60,683 nucleotides of DNA from CAYZJB01 sp964478735 (GTDB lineage Bacteria > CLD3 > SB21), in the NCBI GenBank assembly GCA_964478735.1, contig CAYZJB010000014.1, forward strand, positions 1 through 60,683, given 5' to 3'. This document shows, in pieces, positions 1 to 8,027 of the stretch (its first letter is position 1; each line of letters begins with the position of its first letter). The translations under genes were made by a program, and so were the position numbers. The notes beneath the pieces were generated by a model. The model saw nothing but the letters and a program-made list of their open reading frames with translations. It was not told where the DNA came from and did not search any database.

Positions 1-49
1 AAACATATGATTCTTGATAGTAACCCAATGTTTCCATAGCTTTATGGTC

Positions 50-751
50 ATGAGTGACTCCTCCCATCACAGTGATCGTGCGGGTTTTCTGAAGCGCGTA
101 CCTATCTTCTCGGAACTGGCGTCAAAGGACCTTGAGAGAATTTCAGCTGTTGCCCATCTCCGACATTACCACAAGGAGCAGGTCATTCTGATCGAAGAGG
201 AGGTCGGACAGACCCTCTTTATCGTCATGAGCGGCCAGGTTAAAATTTCCCGAATCAGTGAGGACGGACGCGAAGTCATTCTGGCCGTCATGGGCGAAGG
301 CGATTTTTTTGGTGAATTGTCGTTGTTGGACGGCCATTCCCGTTCCGCCAACGTCACCGTCATCAAAGACGCCGAAATGCTGCTGATTCACCGGGAAGAT
401 TTTTTGAATCTGTTGAATGAATTTCCGTCGATTGGCATCAACCTGTTGAAGGAATTAGCCAGCCGGATACGGAAGTCCGACGCGCAGATCAAAAGCCTGT
501 CACTCAAAAATGCGACGGGGAAAGTGGCATCGACATTGTTACGATTAGCGGAAGACATCGGCGTTCAAAACGGGTCGGCTTTGACGATCACCAGTGTCCC
601 GACTCAGCAAGATCTTGCCAATATGGCGGGTACGAGCCGGGAAACAATCAATCGGGTGATCCAACGATTGATCAATGACGGGTACATCACGCGGCAGGGC
701 AATGAATTGACGATTACCGATTTTATCAGATTCCGGCGGGATTTTATTTGA
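50..751 (+). CDS. Crp/Fnr family transcriptional regulator
   Basis: A 233-residue cytoplasmic transcription factor with an N-terminal cyclic-nucleotide-binding beta barrel (about residues 15-130) and a C-terminal winged helix (about 150-225). The phosphate-binding cassette is recognisable: FGEL at 88-91 followed by RSA at 98-100, as in cAMP-binding CRP. The recognition helix lies in TSRETINRVIQRL (195-207). No FNR-type cysteine cluster is present, so oxygen sensing is unlikely. I chose ATG at 50; ATG at 44 is equally possible, and an in-frame TTG at 14 gives a 12-residue extension unlike the family. A hairpin follows the gene, so it is probably monocistronic. An adenylate cyclase lies at 52113, making a cAMP link plausible but inferred. 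Confidence 0.9.
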   Translation: MSDSSHHSDRAGFLKRVPIFSELASKDLERISAVAHLRHYHKEQVILIEEEVGQTLFIVMSGQVKISRISEDGREVILAVMGEGDFFGELSLLDGHSRSANVTVIKDAEMLLIHREDFLNLLNEFPSIGINLLKELASRIRKSDAQIKSLSLKNATGKVASTLLRLAEDIGVQNGSALTITSVPTQQDLANMAGTSRETINRVIQRLINDGYITRQGNELTITDFIRFRRDFI

Positions 752-777
752 ACGACTAACATAGGACTTACGTATGC

Positions 778-799
778 AAGCCAACCCCCCGGTTGGCTT
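778..799 (+). terminator. Hairpin terminator after the Crp-like gene
   Basis: Perfect 9-bp inverted repeat AAGCCAACC / GGTTGGCTT with a CCCC loop, beginning 26 bases after the stop codon of the regulator gene. The following T-tract is short and interrupted, so termination may be partial. Confidence 0.6.
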
Positions 800-849
800 T
801 GCTATTTGGTGGATTTCCTGAGCCGACTCCAGTATATTGGCGCCCATTT

Positions 850-2946
850 ATGACAGGTGCATCAAAAATTCTGCTCTGCGACCTCAACCGGAACAACCAG
901 AGCGTCATCCAGAAAACGTTGAAAGACCACGGCCACGTCGTTCATATAACGACTGACGGACATGAGGCACTCGACGCGATCAAAAGCCTGAATTACGATC
1001 TGGCCATACTGGCCAGCGACGTTCCGTCGCTGGACGGATTTCAGGTATGCCGTTTGGTTAAGGAGGCTGAAAAAACCCGGCATATCCCCGTCATGATCAT
1101 GTCCGGCCTGACGGATCACGTCACGCGCAATCGCGCCATCGAAGCAGGGGCCGACGAATTCCTTCAATCACCGGTCAACCGTGTCGAGCTTGCGGCACGT
1201 GTTCTCACCCTGGTACGCCTCAAGAGCCTTCAGGACCGGCTGCAACGGCAGATCGAGGAGAAAGAGGTCGAAAAAGCAAAGTTGGCCCAGCGAAACGCGG
1301 AACTTCGGGCTCTGTCGGAAATTGCACGGATCGTCCTTTCCGTTCGGGATCAACGAAAAATGCTTCCCGAAATTCTCACGCTGCTGGCGGAGAATTTCGA
1401 TGTATCGGGCAGCTGCCTTTTGGCGCCGACCAAAGACGGCTGGAAGGTGGAGGCGGTTTCCGCCTCGGTTCATTCCGAGATGAACGGTCGCTGGATCGGT
1501 TCCTCGCGACTTCTCGACGAGATCTTGCAGAAACAGAAGCCCATCGTGATTGAAGATTGCAAGATCGATCCACGCACGCCCCGGGATTTTATCGTACAAC
1601 TTGATCCAAAAATCCGCTCGATCGTCTGTTCACCGATATCCGTTCGCGGATCGACGATCGGCGTCCTGCTCAACTATTACACGGGCAATTCGGATTCCGT
1701 GATGGACGTGGGACTCCTGATGACGTTGTCGGGACAGATTTCCCTTGCGATGGAAAATGTCCAATTGTTCAACAAGTTATCCGATTTCAACAAAGCCCTG
1801 CAAGAGCAGGTCGGCGAATCGACCAAGGCCCTGGTGGAATTAAAAAATTTCAACGAAAGCATTTTGCAGAATATCAGCTCGGGCATTTTGACGGTCGACC
1901 TCAAAGCGACGGTCAGTTTTCTGAACAAGGCCGGTGCAGCGATTCTGGGGATCGAACCGGACATCGTTGTCGGAAAACCCTTGGCCGAACTGTTCGGCGC
2001 AGGAGCCGCCAAAAATCTTCTGTCCGAAACCCCGGTCGAAGGCCCGCAGAGTTCGGAGATCGAAGTGGATCTTGCAAACGGCCGGCATACTTTCCTGGGG
2101 TTTACCACGAACAAACGGCTGGACAGCGACGGGCGGGAAGCCGGATCCATCGTACATTTCCGCGACATTTCACAGATCCGTGAAATGCGCGATACCATTT
2201 ATCGCATGGATCGGCTGGTGTCCCTCGGCATGTTAACCAGCGGGATTGCACACGAGATTCGCAATCCGCTGGCCGGAATCAAGACCATGGCTCAGGCGCT
2301 TGAAAAAGAAATGGACGATAGCGATTCCCGTACGGAATACGTGCAACGTATTCTCAAGCAGATCAATCGGCTCAACGAGCTTTTGAAATCGTTTTTTACC
2401 TATGCCCGACCCGTCAAACCCAACCGCCAGCTTTGCGACCTGCGGACGATCGTGGCGGATATTCTGGCGCTCTTGAAGCAGCGCATCGAGAGTGACGCGA
2501 TCCGGGTCGAGGAATATTACGATCCCCGGCTCAGTCCGCTCTTTGTTGATGGAAATCAAATGGAACAGGTGTTGATGAACCTGATGATCAACGCGCTCGA
2601 CGCCATGAAGCCGCATGGAACGCTGACCCTCTCGGCCCAGAACGGCCAGCGCAGCATTCCGCCGTATTTTTTCGATGCACGTCCGGTAGTCGAAATCTCG
2701 GTCAGTGACACCGGCGCCGGCATCTCGAAGGAAAATTTACACACGATCTTCGATCCGTTCTTTACTACCAAACCCAACGGAACAGGCCTCGGATTGTCGA
2801 TCGTCTATCGTATCGTTCATGAACATCACGGCCAGATCACGGTACAGAGCGAACGCGGCAAAGGCACGACGTTTCATATCTACTTGCCTCTTGTCGATAA
2901 AGTAACTACTTCTAAACCGGAGCTGGTCACATCCGACAACAGGTGA
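850..2946 (+). CDS. Sensor histidine kinase with N-terminal receiver, GAF and PAS domains
   Basis: A 698-residue soluble kinase with no membrane segment. Order: receiver domain (about 5-125), coiled segment, GAF domain (about 155-315), PAS domain (about 335-450), HisKA with AHEIRNPL and phospho-accepting His468, and HATPase_c with N box, SDTGAGIS, FFTTKPNGTGLGL. The receiver is degenerate: Asp57 is present, but the conserved Lys is Ser107 (LQSP) and one residue of the acidic pair is lost (D11, L12). It may therefore sense or bind rather than cycle phosphate normally. ATG at 850 was chosen over an in-frame TTG at 793 because the latter lies inside the upstream hairpin. The response regulator starts 4 bases downstream and is the likely partner. 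Confidence 0.9.
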   Translation: MTGASKILLCDLNRNNQSVIQKTLKDHGHVVHITTDGHEALDAIKSLNYDLAILASDVPSLDGFQVCRLVKEAEKTRHIPVMIMSGLTDHVTRNRAIEAGADEFLQSPVNRVELAARVLTLVRLKSLQDRLQRQIEEKEVEKAKLAQRNAELRALSEIARIVLSVRDQRKMLPEILTLLAENFDVSGSCLLAPTKDGWKVEAVSASVHSEMNGRWIGSSRLLDEILQKQKPIVIEDCKIDPRTPRDFIVQLDPKIRSIVCSPISVRGSTIGVLLNYYTGNSDSVMDVGLLMTLSGQISLAMENVQLFNKLSDFNKALQEQVGESTKALVELKNFNESILQNISSGILTVDLKATVSFLNKAGAAILGIEPDIVVGKPLAELFGAGAAKNLLSETPVEGPQSSEIEVDLANGRHTFLGFTTNKRLDSDGREAGSIVHFRDISQIREMRDTIYRMDRLVSLGMLTSGIAHEIRNPLAGIKTMAQALEKEMDDSDSRTEYVQRILKQINRLNELLKSFFTYARPVKPNRQLCDLRTIVADILALLKQRIESDAIRVEEYYDPRLSPLFVDGNQMEQVLMNLMINALDAMKPHGTLTLSAQNGQRSIPPYFFDARPVVEISVSDTGAGISKENLHTIFDPFFTTKPNGTGLGLSIVYRIVHEHHGQITVQSERGKGTTFHIYLPLVDKVTTSKPELVTSDNR

Positions 2947-2950
2947 CGTT

Positions 2951-4042
2951 ATGAAGAAAAAAGTTCTGGTCGTTGACGACGAAGAAGACCTTACGTGGAG
3001 TATTTCCAAGAACCTTTCTCGGGACAAGGACAACTTCGAGGTGATCTGCGTCAACAGTGGAGATGAGGCTCTGAATCTCCTGTCGCAAGTCCCGGTCGAC
3101 CTCGTCGTCAGCGACATCAAAATGCCGGGGATTTCGGGTCTCGACCTGCTGCTTCAGATCAAACAGCATTATGCCAATACCCGCGTGATCATCATGACGG
3201 CATTCGGTTCGGCCGACGTTCAAAAAGAAGCGACCAGCCGCGGATCGCTGTATTATATCGAAAAACCTTTCGAGATCGACGATCTGAGGAACTTGATCCT
3301 GAAGGCGCTGGCCGACAGAAAAGGCTTTGACGGGAAGGTAACCGACTTTCAACTCAGCGACCTGATCCAGATGAACGTTCTGGGCCGCATGGTGACGGCA
3401 CTGGTCGTTACCAAGGACAACCAGAGCGGAACGATCTATTTCAGTGAAGGAAACATCACGCACGCGGAATGCGGCCTTTTGAAGGGGGACGAGGCGTTTT
3501 ATAAGATCATGACGTGGGAGGACGGTAAATTCGAATTTCGAAAAGGCGAGGCGGCCCCGGAAGAGTCGATCACCAAAGGGTGGCAGAGCCTGTTGCTGGA
3601 GGGCATGCGCAGAAAAGACGAGGTCACGCCGGAATCGAAAACCCAGTTGAAAGAAGAGTCGCGCCAGGAAAGTCTCGAAAAGATCAGGACCAGCCTGAAC
3701 GACTTCATGAAGGTCAAGGGAGTCGATGTCGTTGCCATCACCGACGAATCCGGATTTGTTCGAGCGTCCGTCGTGAATGAGAAAAAACAAGACGTGTTCG
3801 ATTTGACCTTGCTGCCCAATATGGTTCCGGGTGGGTTGGAATTCATCGCGTCGATCGATAAAGAAGCTGCCGGAAACGGGTTGCGTTTTATGACCATCGA
3901 AATGCAATCGAAAGCGTTGTTCTTCATTCCGCTGGTGGGTCGAAAAGAATGGTTGTTTATCATGTCGGAGCCTGATGTGAATCTCGGCGCGATCCGTATG
4001 ACGTCGAAAAAACAAATCCCCGTTCTTTCGGAGCTGATCTGA
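2951..4042 (+). CDS. Response regulator with DUF4388 and C-terminal roadblock-like domain
   Basis: A 363-residue protein. The receiver domain (about 3-120) is complete: acidic pair D9-D10, phospho-acceptor Asp55 in SDIKMPG, T83 and Lys105 in EKPF. Next comes a DUF4388 (PatA-type) domain, about 122-200, with GTIYFSEGNITHAE. After a charged linker, residues 235-360 resemble a roadblock/LC7 small-GTPase-regulator fold. There is no DNA-binding domain, so output is probably protein-protein interaction. It is translationally close to the upstream kinase. The roadblock call is by pattern only and less certain than the other two domains. Confidence 0.85.
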   Translation: MKKKVLVVDDEEDLTWSISKNLSRDKDNFEVICVNSGDEALNLLSQVPVDLVVSDIKMPGISGLDLLLQIKQHYANTRVIIMTAFGSADVQKEATSRGSLYYIEKPFEIDDLRNLILKALADRKGFDGKVTDFQLSDLIQMNVLGRMVTALVVTKDNQSGTIYFSEGNITHAECGLLKGDEAFYKIMTWEDGKFEFRKGEAAPEESITKGWQSLLLEGMRRKDEVTPESKTQLKEESRQESLEKIRTSLNDFMKVKGVDVVAITDESGFVRASVVNEKKQDVFDLTLLPNMVPGGLEFIASIDKEAAGNGLRFMTIEMQSKALFFIPLVGRKEWLFIMSEPDVNLGAIRMTSKKQIPVLSELI

Positions 4043-4043
4043 A

Positions 4044-4868
4044 GTGCTGGCGGATCTACACCTGCATTCGACCTATTCGGACGGCCGCCTTCGTCCGGAC
4101 GTGATCGTGCGTCTCGCGCGGGAACGGGGGCTGAGCGCCATCAGCCTGACCGATCATGACACGGTCAACGGCATTCCCGAAGCGCTCGTTGCCGGAGAAT
4201 CACTGGGAGTCGAAGTGGTTCCTGGAATCGAACTGAGCGCGTCGCTGGAAAACAAAGACATTCACATCCTGGGGTATTTCATAGACCCTACGTCTTCCGG
4301 ACTGAAGGCCAAGCTCGATATTTTTCGCAGTTCCCGTGAAGACCGCGCCCGAAAAATGGTTGCAGGTCTGCAAACACAGGGCGTCGACATCTCATTTGAT
4401 GAGGTAGAACGGGAAGCGCAGGGCGGGGCCTACGGCCGTCCCCACATCGCTAACGTTTTGTTGCGCAAGGGGTACGCTCGGGATATCTATGGTGTGTTTC
4501 AGAAATATCTGGGATACGATTGTCCTTCTTATGTCGCGAAGTTTTCTTTGCATCCGAAAGAGGCGATCGACCTGATCCATGAAGCCGGCGGATTGGCCTT
4601 TCTGGCGCATCCGAGTTTCTATATGAAAGAGAAGCACTTGATCGCCGTCATCGAAAGCGGACTTGACGGTATTGAAATATCGCACCCAAATCATTTTGAA
4701 CATTCGATAACGTATTTCAAGCGCGTGTGTCAACAGTACGGCCTTCTTGAATCCGGCGGGTCGGACTGCCATGGACGGACCGATCAAATCGTGATTGGAA
4801 ATCATGCCGTCCCGTACCAATCCGTCACACGCATGAAAGAAAAATTAATGAAAACGACTTTGCCATGA
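4044..4868 (+). CDS. PHP-domain phosphoesterase
   Basis: A 274-residue PHP-superfamily metal-dependent phosphoesterase, similar in layout to YciV/TrpH-type enzymes that hydrolyse 3',5'-nucleoside bisphosphates or short RNA 5' ends. The first metal motif DLHLHSTYSDG is at residues 4-14, followed by LTDHDTVNG, the PGIELS motif, GRPHIA, LAHPS and the C-terminal GGSDCHG. It starts with GTG one base after the preceding stop and overlaps the next start by ATGA. The substrate cannot be read from sequence. Its place directly before a RelA/SpoT-like gene suggests a nucleotide-signalling role, which is inference. Confidence 0.85.
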   Translation: MLADLHLHSTYSDGRLRPDVIVRLARERGLSAISLTDHDTVNGIPEALVAGESLGVEVVPGIELSASLENKDIHILGYFIDPTSSGLKAKLDIFRSSREDRARKMVAGLQTQGVDISFDEVEREAQGGAYGRPHIANVLLRKGYARDIYGVFQKYLGYDCPSYVAKFSLHPKEAIDLIHEAGGLAFLAHPSFYMKEKHLIAVIESGLDGIEISHPNHFEHSITYFKRVCQQYGLLESGGSDCHGRTDQIVIGNHAVPYQSVTRMKEKLMKTTLP

Positions 4869-5950
4869 CCGCCATAGCCGATTCGATACGGAGAGAACGC
4901 CTGCATCTGGGTACCGGATATCTCCGGAGCATGAAAATCAGCGATCTCGAGGCCATTCGGCTCGTTCTGGCAGGTGATTCCGTGATCGACTGGTTTCGCC
5001 TGGATTTTACATCGGTGGAAGAAGTCGAACTGTTTCTCCGTGTTAACGGATACGATATTCACAACGCCGCCGATCTTCGACGATTGTCGAAGATTCAGCG
5101 TGAAGCGGTGGCGTATCTGGAACAGAATTTCAATCACCGCATCCCGCACGAATTCACAACGGGTTCACGTACGATTCAGGACTTGATTTTGCTCGCGTCC
5201 AGGAGTTGCCGCCGGAACCCGGAGCAGATGGCTGCCTGTCTTCTTCTTAAAATCATGCATACGATCCACCATCTGGACGGACGTGAATTACTTCACCGAT
5301 GCGAACTCAGCGAGTCGGAACTTTATTCGGCCGTGGAAAGAAGAGTCGAACTGGCGATTCAGACGATGCGGGATGAGGATTTTCACATCGTCGACTATTA
5401 TGGAAGCCATAAAGACAAATTATCGACCGTAACCAAGCTGTTGTCGAAGAAAGAAAATCACGCGGCCGCAATCTACGATAAGATCCGATTTCGGATCATC
5501 ACACAGACGAAGGCGGACATCCTGTCCGTCCTGTTCTTTCTCGGCCGCACCATTTGTCCTTTCAACTATGTGATTCCCGGCGGATCCCACAACAATTTGA
5601 TCCCTTTCGCCAACCTCGTCGGACAGTTTCCTCAGTTTGCTCATTACGCCGACTATGTCCGGCGTAAAACGGCCGAACTGCCGAGCCCGGGCGGTTCGTC
5701 CAATCCCTTCACGAGCTCGGATTACCGCGTGATCAATTTTGTGAGTGATATTCCGATCCGCGTGGATGAATTGTTGTACACGCCGGACTTTGCCGAACTG
5801 GGACGGATCATTTTTGTACCCGTCGAGTTTCAAATCATTGATCAGGAAACCTATCAGGTGAATGAGATGGGAGAGGGCAGTCATCAACGCTACAAGCGGC
5901 GCCAGATGGATGCCGTCAAATCGCGATTGGGAATCGACGAGAGCCACTAG
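4865..5950 (+). CDS. Divergent RelA/SpoT-synthetase-like protein
   Basis: A 361-residue uncharacterised protein. The N-terminal half (1-175) is helical and not recognised. The C-terminal half keeps, in order, the landmarks of the (p)ppGpp synthetase domain: a K-x-K-x-S stretch (183-187) then KLLSKK (191-196), IYDKIRFRII (203-212) matching the family's YDLxAxRII with acidic Asp205, a PG motif (238-239), DYRVINF (286-292) in place of GYxSLHT, and VEFQI (320-324) with Glu321 followed by NEMGEGSHQRYK (333-344), matching the EIQIRT...AExGxAAHxxYK block. A loop of about 40 residues is inserted before the DYR motif. It may be an alarmone or other nucleotide pyrophosphotransferase; I cannot confirm activity. 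It may belong to a TIGR04552-like uncharacterised family (uncertain). Confidence 0.7.
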   Translation: MTAIADSIRRERLHLGTGYLRSMKISDLEAIRLVLAGDSVIDWFRLDFTSVEEVELFLRVNGYDIHNAADLRRLSKIQREAVAYLEQNFNHRIPHEFTTGSRTIQDLILLASRSCRRNPEQMAACLLLKIMHTIHHLDGRELLHRCELSESELYSAVERRVELAIQTMRDEDFHIVDYYGSHKDKLSTVTKLLSKKENHAAAIYDKIRFRIITQTKADILSVLFFLGRTICPFNYVIPGGSHNNLIPFANLVGQFPQFAHYADYVRRKTAELPSPGGSSNPFTSSDYRVINFVSDIPIRVDELLYTPDFAELGRIIFVPVEFQIIDQETYQVNEMGEGSHQRYKRRQMDAVKSRLGIDESH

Positions 5951-5956
5951 CGATCC

Positions 5957-6661
5957 ATGCAATCCCCCTGCCTTTCCGTTATCGTACCCGTGTTGAACGA
6001 AGCCGCAACCGTCGGATCTTTTGTTGCGCACCATATCGACATGCCCGGACTGCATGAACTGATCGTGGTGGACGGGGGCAGTACGGACGGCACCGTCGAC
6101 AAATTGCGAGAATGCGGGTCGCGGATCAAGATCATGAATGCCACGGAAAAGCGGGGCCGCGCGGTGCAGATGAATGCCGGTGCGTCCGCCGCATCCGGAG
6201 ACGTCCTGATGTTTTTACATGTGGATTGTACCCTGCATAAAGAAAGTTTCGTTCAGGTCCAGCAAGCGTTTATCAAGGACCCTTCCTTGATCGGCGGCGG
6301 GTTTTTAAAAAAATATTCCAACGAAAATTTTTTCCTCACATGGTATCGAATGGCCATGAACGGCATTCGTACGCGTTTACTTCGAAATTTGGTTGGAACG
6401 AATGCAATGTTTATACGGAAGGACCTATTTCAAAAAATAGGCGGCTTCGACGAGGTTCCGATTCTGGAAGACGTCATTCTCTGTGATCGAATGAAAAAAA
6501 TCGGACGTCTCGCCGTATTGACGCCTCATGTCCGGTCATCGTCTCGACGATATTCCGGACAGGGACGGTTCCGGACCATGTGGATCGCTTTTCGAATCCT
6601 GTTTTTGTATCGAGTCATGAAAACTCCCTTGCACGAACTGAAACGGATGTACACTCCGTGA
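5957..6661 (+). CDS. Family 2 glycosyltransferase (TIGR04283-like)
   Basis: A 234-residue GT-A fold glycosyltransferase. Residues 6-15 carry SVIVPVLNEA, then VVDGGSTDGT and a modified DXD region FLHVDC (about 90-95), where the related rSAM/selenodomain-associated transferases have FLHADT. NAMFIRKDLFQKIGGF and EDV are also family-like. Positively charged and hydrophobic residues near the C-terminus could attach it to the membrane. Acceptor and donor sugars are unknown. The stop codon overlaps the next gene's GTG start. Confidence 0.8.
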   Translation: MQSPCLSVIVPVLNEAATVGSFVAHHIDMPGLHELIVVDGGSTDGTVDKLRECGSRIKIMNATEKRGRAVQMNAGASAASGDVLMFLHVDCTLHKESFVQVQQAFIKDPSLIGGGFLKKYSNENFFLTWYRMAMNGIRTRLLRNLVGTNAMFIRKDLFQKIGGFDEVPILEDVILCDRMKKIGRLAVLTPHVRSSSRRYSGQGRFRTMWIAFRILFLYRVMKTPLHELKRMYTP

Positions 6662-7296
6662 CGATCAGGGCCGTCTTATTTGATTTTGACGGTGTCTTGA
6701 TCCAAAGTATCGAAGATCACCACCGATCGTGGAACGCCGTTTTCAAAGATTTTGGAGTCAGCATCAGCTGGGAGGAGTTTGCGAGCCTCGAGGGGCAAAG
6801 CCTTTTTTGGATCAGTGAGCGTTTATGCCTAAATCATGGAATTGCATCGGAATATGCCGAAGCCATAGCTTTGCGCAAAAATGAGATTTACAAGGAATCC
6901 GCAGAGATCAAATTTTATCCGGGCGCCCTGGACGTGCTTGATGAACTGAAAAAAGATTTTGCGCTTGCACTCGTGACCGGTGCGCATCGTGACCGGTTCC
7001 ACCACTCGGTGGACGCGGCATTCACGTCGACGTTTCAAGCGATCGTAACGGCCGATGATGTACATTCGAGAAAACCGTCACCGGAGCCTTATTTGAAAGC
7101 GTCCGAAAATTTGAAAATTTCCGCCCCGGAATGCATCGTTGTAGAAAATGCTCCGTTTGGAATCGAATCGGCCAAACGCGCGGGCATGCGCTGCATTGCC
7201 TTGAGAACGACATTGAAGGATGACTTTCTGAAAGGTGCGGATCGGATCGTCGATAACGTTACGCAGATTCAATCGATACTCAGGACGTTTGCATGA
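6658..7296 (+). CDS. HAD-family phosphatase, beta-phosphoglucomutase-like
   Basis: A 212-residue HAD superfamily hydrolase. Motif I is FDFDGVL (nucleophile Asp and general acid Asp), motif II LVTGAH, motif III Lys in RKPSPEPY, and motif IV VVENAPFGIESAKRAGM, a signature of the beta-phosphoglucomutase/phosphatase subgroup. A helical cap lies between motifs I and II. I chose GTG at 6658, which gives a GTGA overlap with the upstream gene; longer versions run back into that gene. The substrate is probably a small phosphorylated metabolite such as a sugar phosphate. Confidence 0.85.
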   Translation: MTIRAVLFDFDGVLIQSIEDHHRSWNAVFKDFGVSISWEEFASLEGQSLFWISERLCLNHGIASEYAEAIALRKNEIYKESAEIKFYPGALDVLDELKKDFALALVTGAHRDRFHHSVDAAFTSTFQAIVTADDVHSRKPSPEPYLKASENLKISAPECIVVENAPFGIESAKRAGMRCIALRTTLKDDFLKGADRIVDNVTQIQSILRTFA

Positions 7297-8027
7297 TTGT
7301 ACCGGAGTACAGCAGGGTCGCCGGGGTGTATGATCGGATGATGGAGCATGTGGATTATGCGGCCTGGGCCGCCTATATTCATAAGTTCGTACAGCAATGG
7401 GTCCCCGGCGCAGCGGAAATTTTGGAGCTGGCTTGCGGAACCGGCTCACTGGCGGTAGAGTTATCCGCAAAGGGATATCGGATGCGGTGTTATGATCGGT
7501 CGGCGGCGATGATCGAACTGGCGCGACAAAAAGCGGAACGTGCAGGCCGCCGGATCGAATTCGGCGTCGAGGACCTTCGGGAATTGTCCGTCGATCGGGT
7601 TTATGACGCCGTCCTTTGTCTCTACGACTCGGTGAATTATCTCACGGAATGGACGGAAGTCGAATCGTTCGTACGATCGGTCAAAAAAATAGTCCACCCG
7701 GGTGGAGTTTTTATTTTTGACGTGTGTACGGAAAAGAATTCGTTGGATAATTTTGATTTGCGTTATGAAAACGATTTGGAGGCGAGATACACGCGAATGA
7801 GTCGATACCTTCCGGACGAGCGCCTGCAGATTAACGAAGTCCGAATCCATTTCAATGGACAAACGTTCACGGAAATCCATCGTCAGCGCATTTATTCGTT
7901 AGATCGGATCGCGTCGCTGTTATCACACGTCGGCTGGATCGAACTGGGGCGGTTCGCCAATCTCACCGACAAACCCGGAACCGAAAACGATGAGCGGGTT
8001 CATTTTGTCGTGGGACATGCCGCATGA
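7293..8027 (+). CDS. Class I SAM-dependent methyltransferase
   Basis: A 244-residue methyltransferase. The SAM-binding glycine motif is ILELACGTGSLAVELS (about 43-58), followed by the acidic residue of strand 2 in YDRSAAMIELA and a GVEDL motif for the adenine side. The C-terminal half has beta strands typical of small-molecule methyltransferases of this type (YDRMMEHVDY at the N-terminus is common in the group). It overlaps neighbours on both sides by ATGA. The substrate is unknown. Confidence 0.85.
   Translation: MIVPEYSRVAGVYDRMMEHVDYAAWAAYIHKFVQQWVPGAAEILELACGTGSLAVELSAKGYRMRCYDRSAAMIELARQKAERAGRRIEFGVEDLRELSVDRVYDAVLCLYDSVNYLTEWTEVESFVRSVKKIVHPGGVFIFDVCTEKNSLDNFDLRYENDLEARYTRMSRYLPDERLQINEVRIHFNGQTFTEIHRQRIYSLDRIASLLSHVGWIELGRFANLTDKPGTENDERVHFVVGHAA

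Noticed and set aside
14..49. TTG start extending the Crp-like gene by 12 residues
   Set aside because: The extension does not resemble the family and ATG at 44 or 50 gives a normal N-terminus.
2927..4015. Long open frame (362 codons) opposite the response regulator
   Set aside because: The other strand encodes clear receiver and DUF4388 motifs; the reverse frame has low-complexity, His/Arg-rich translation and no motif.
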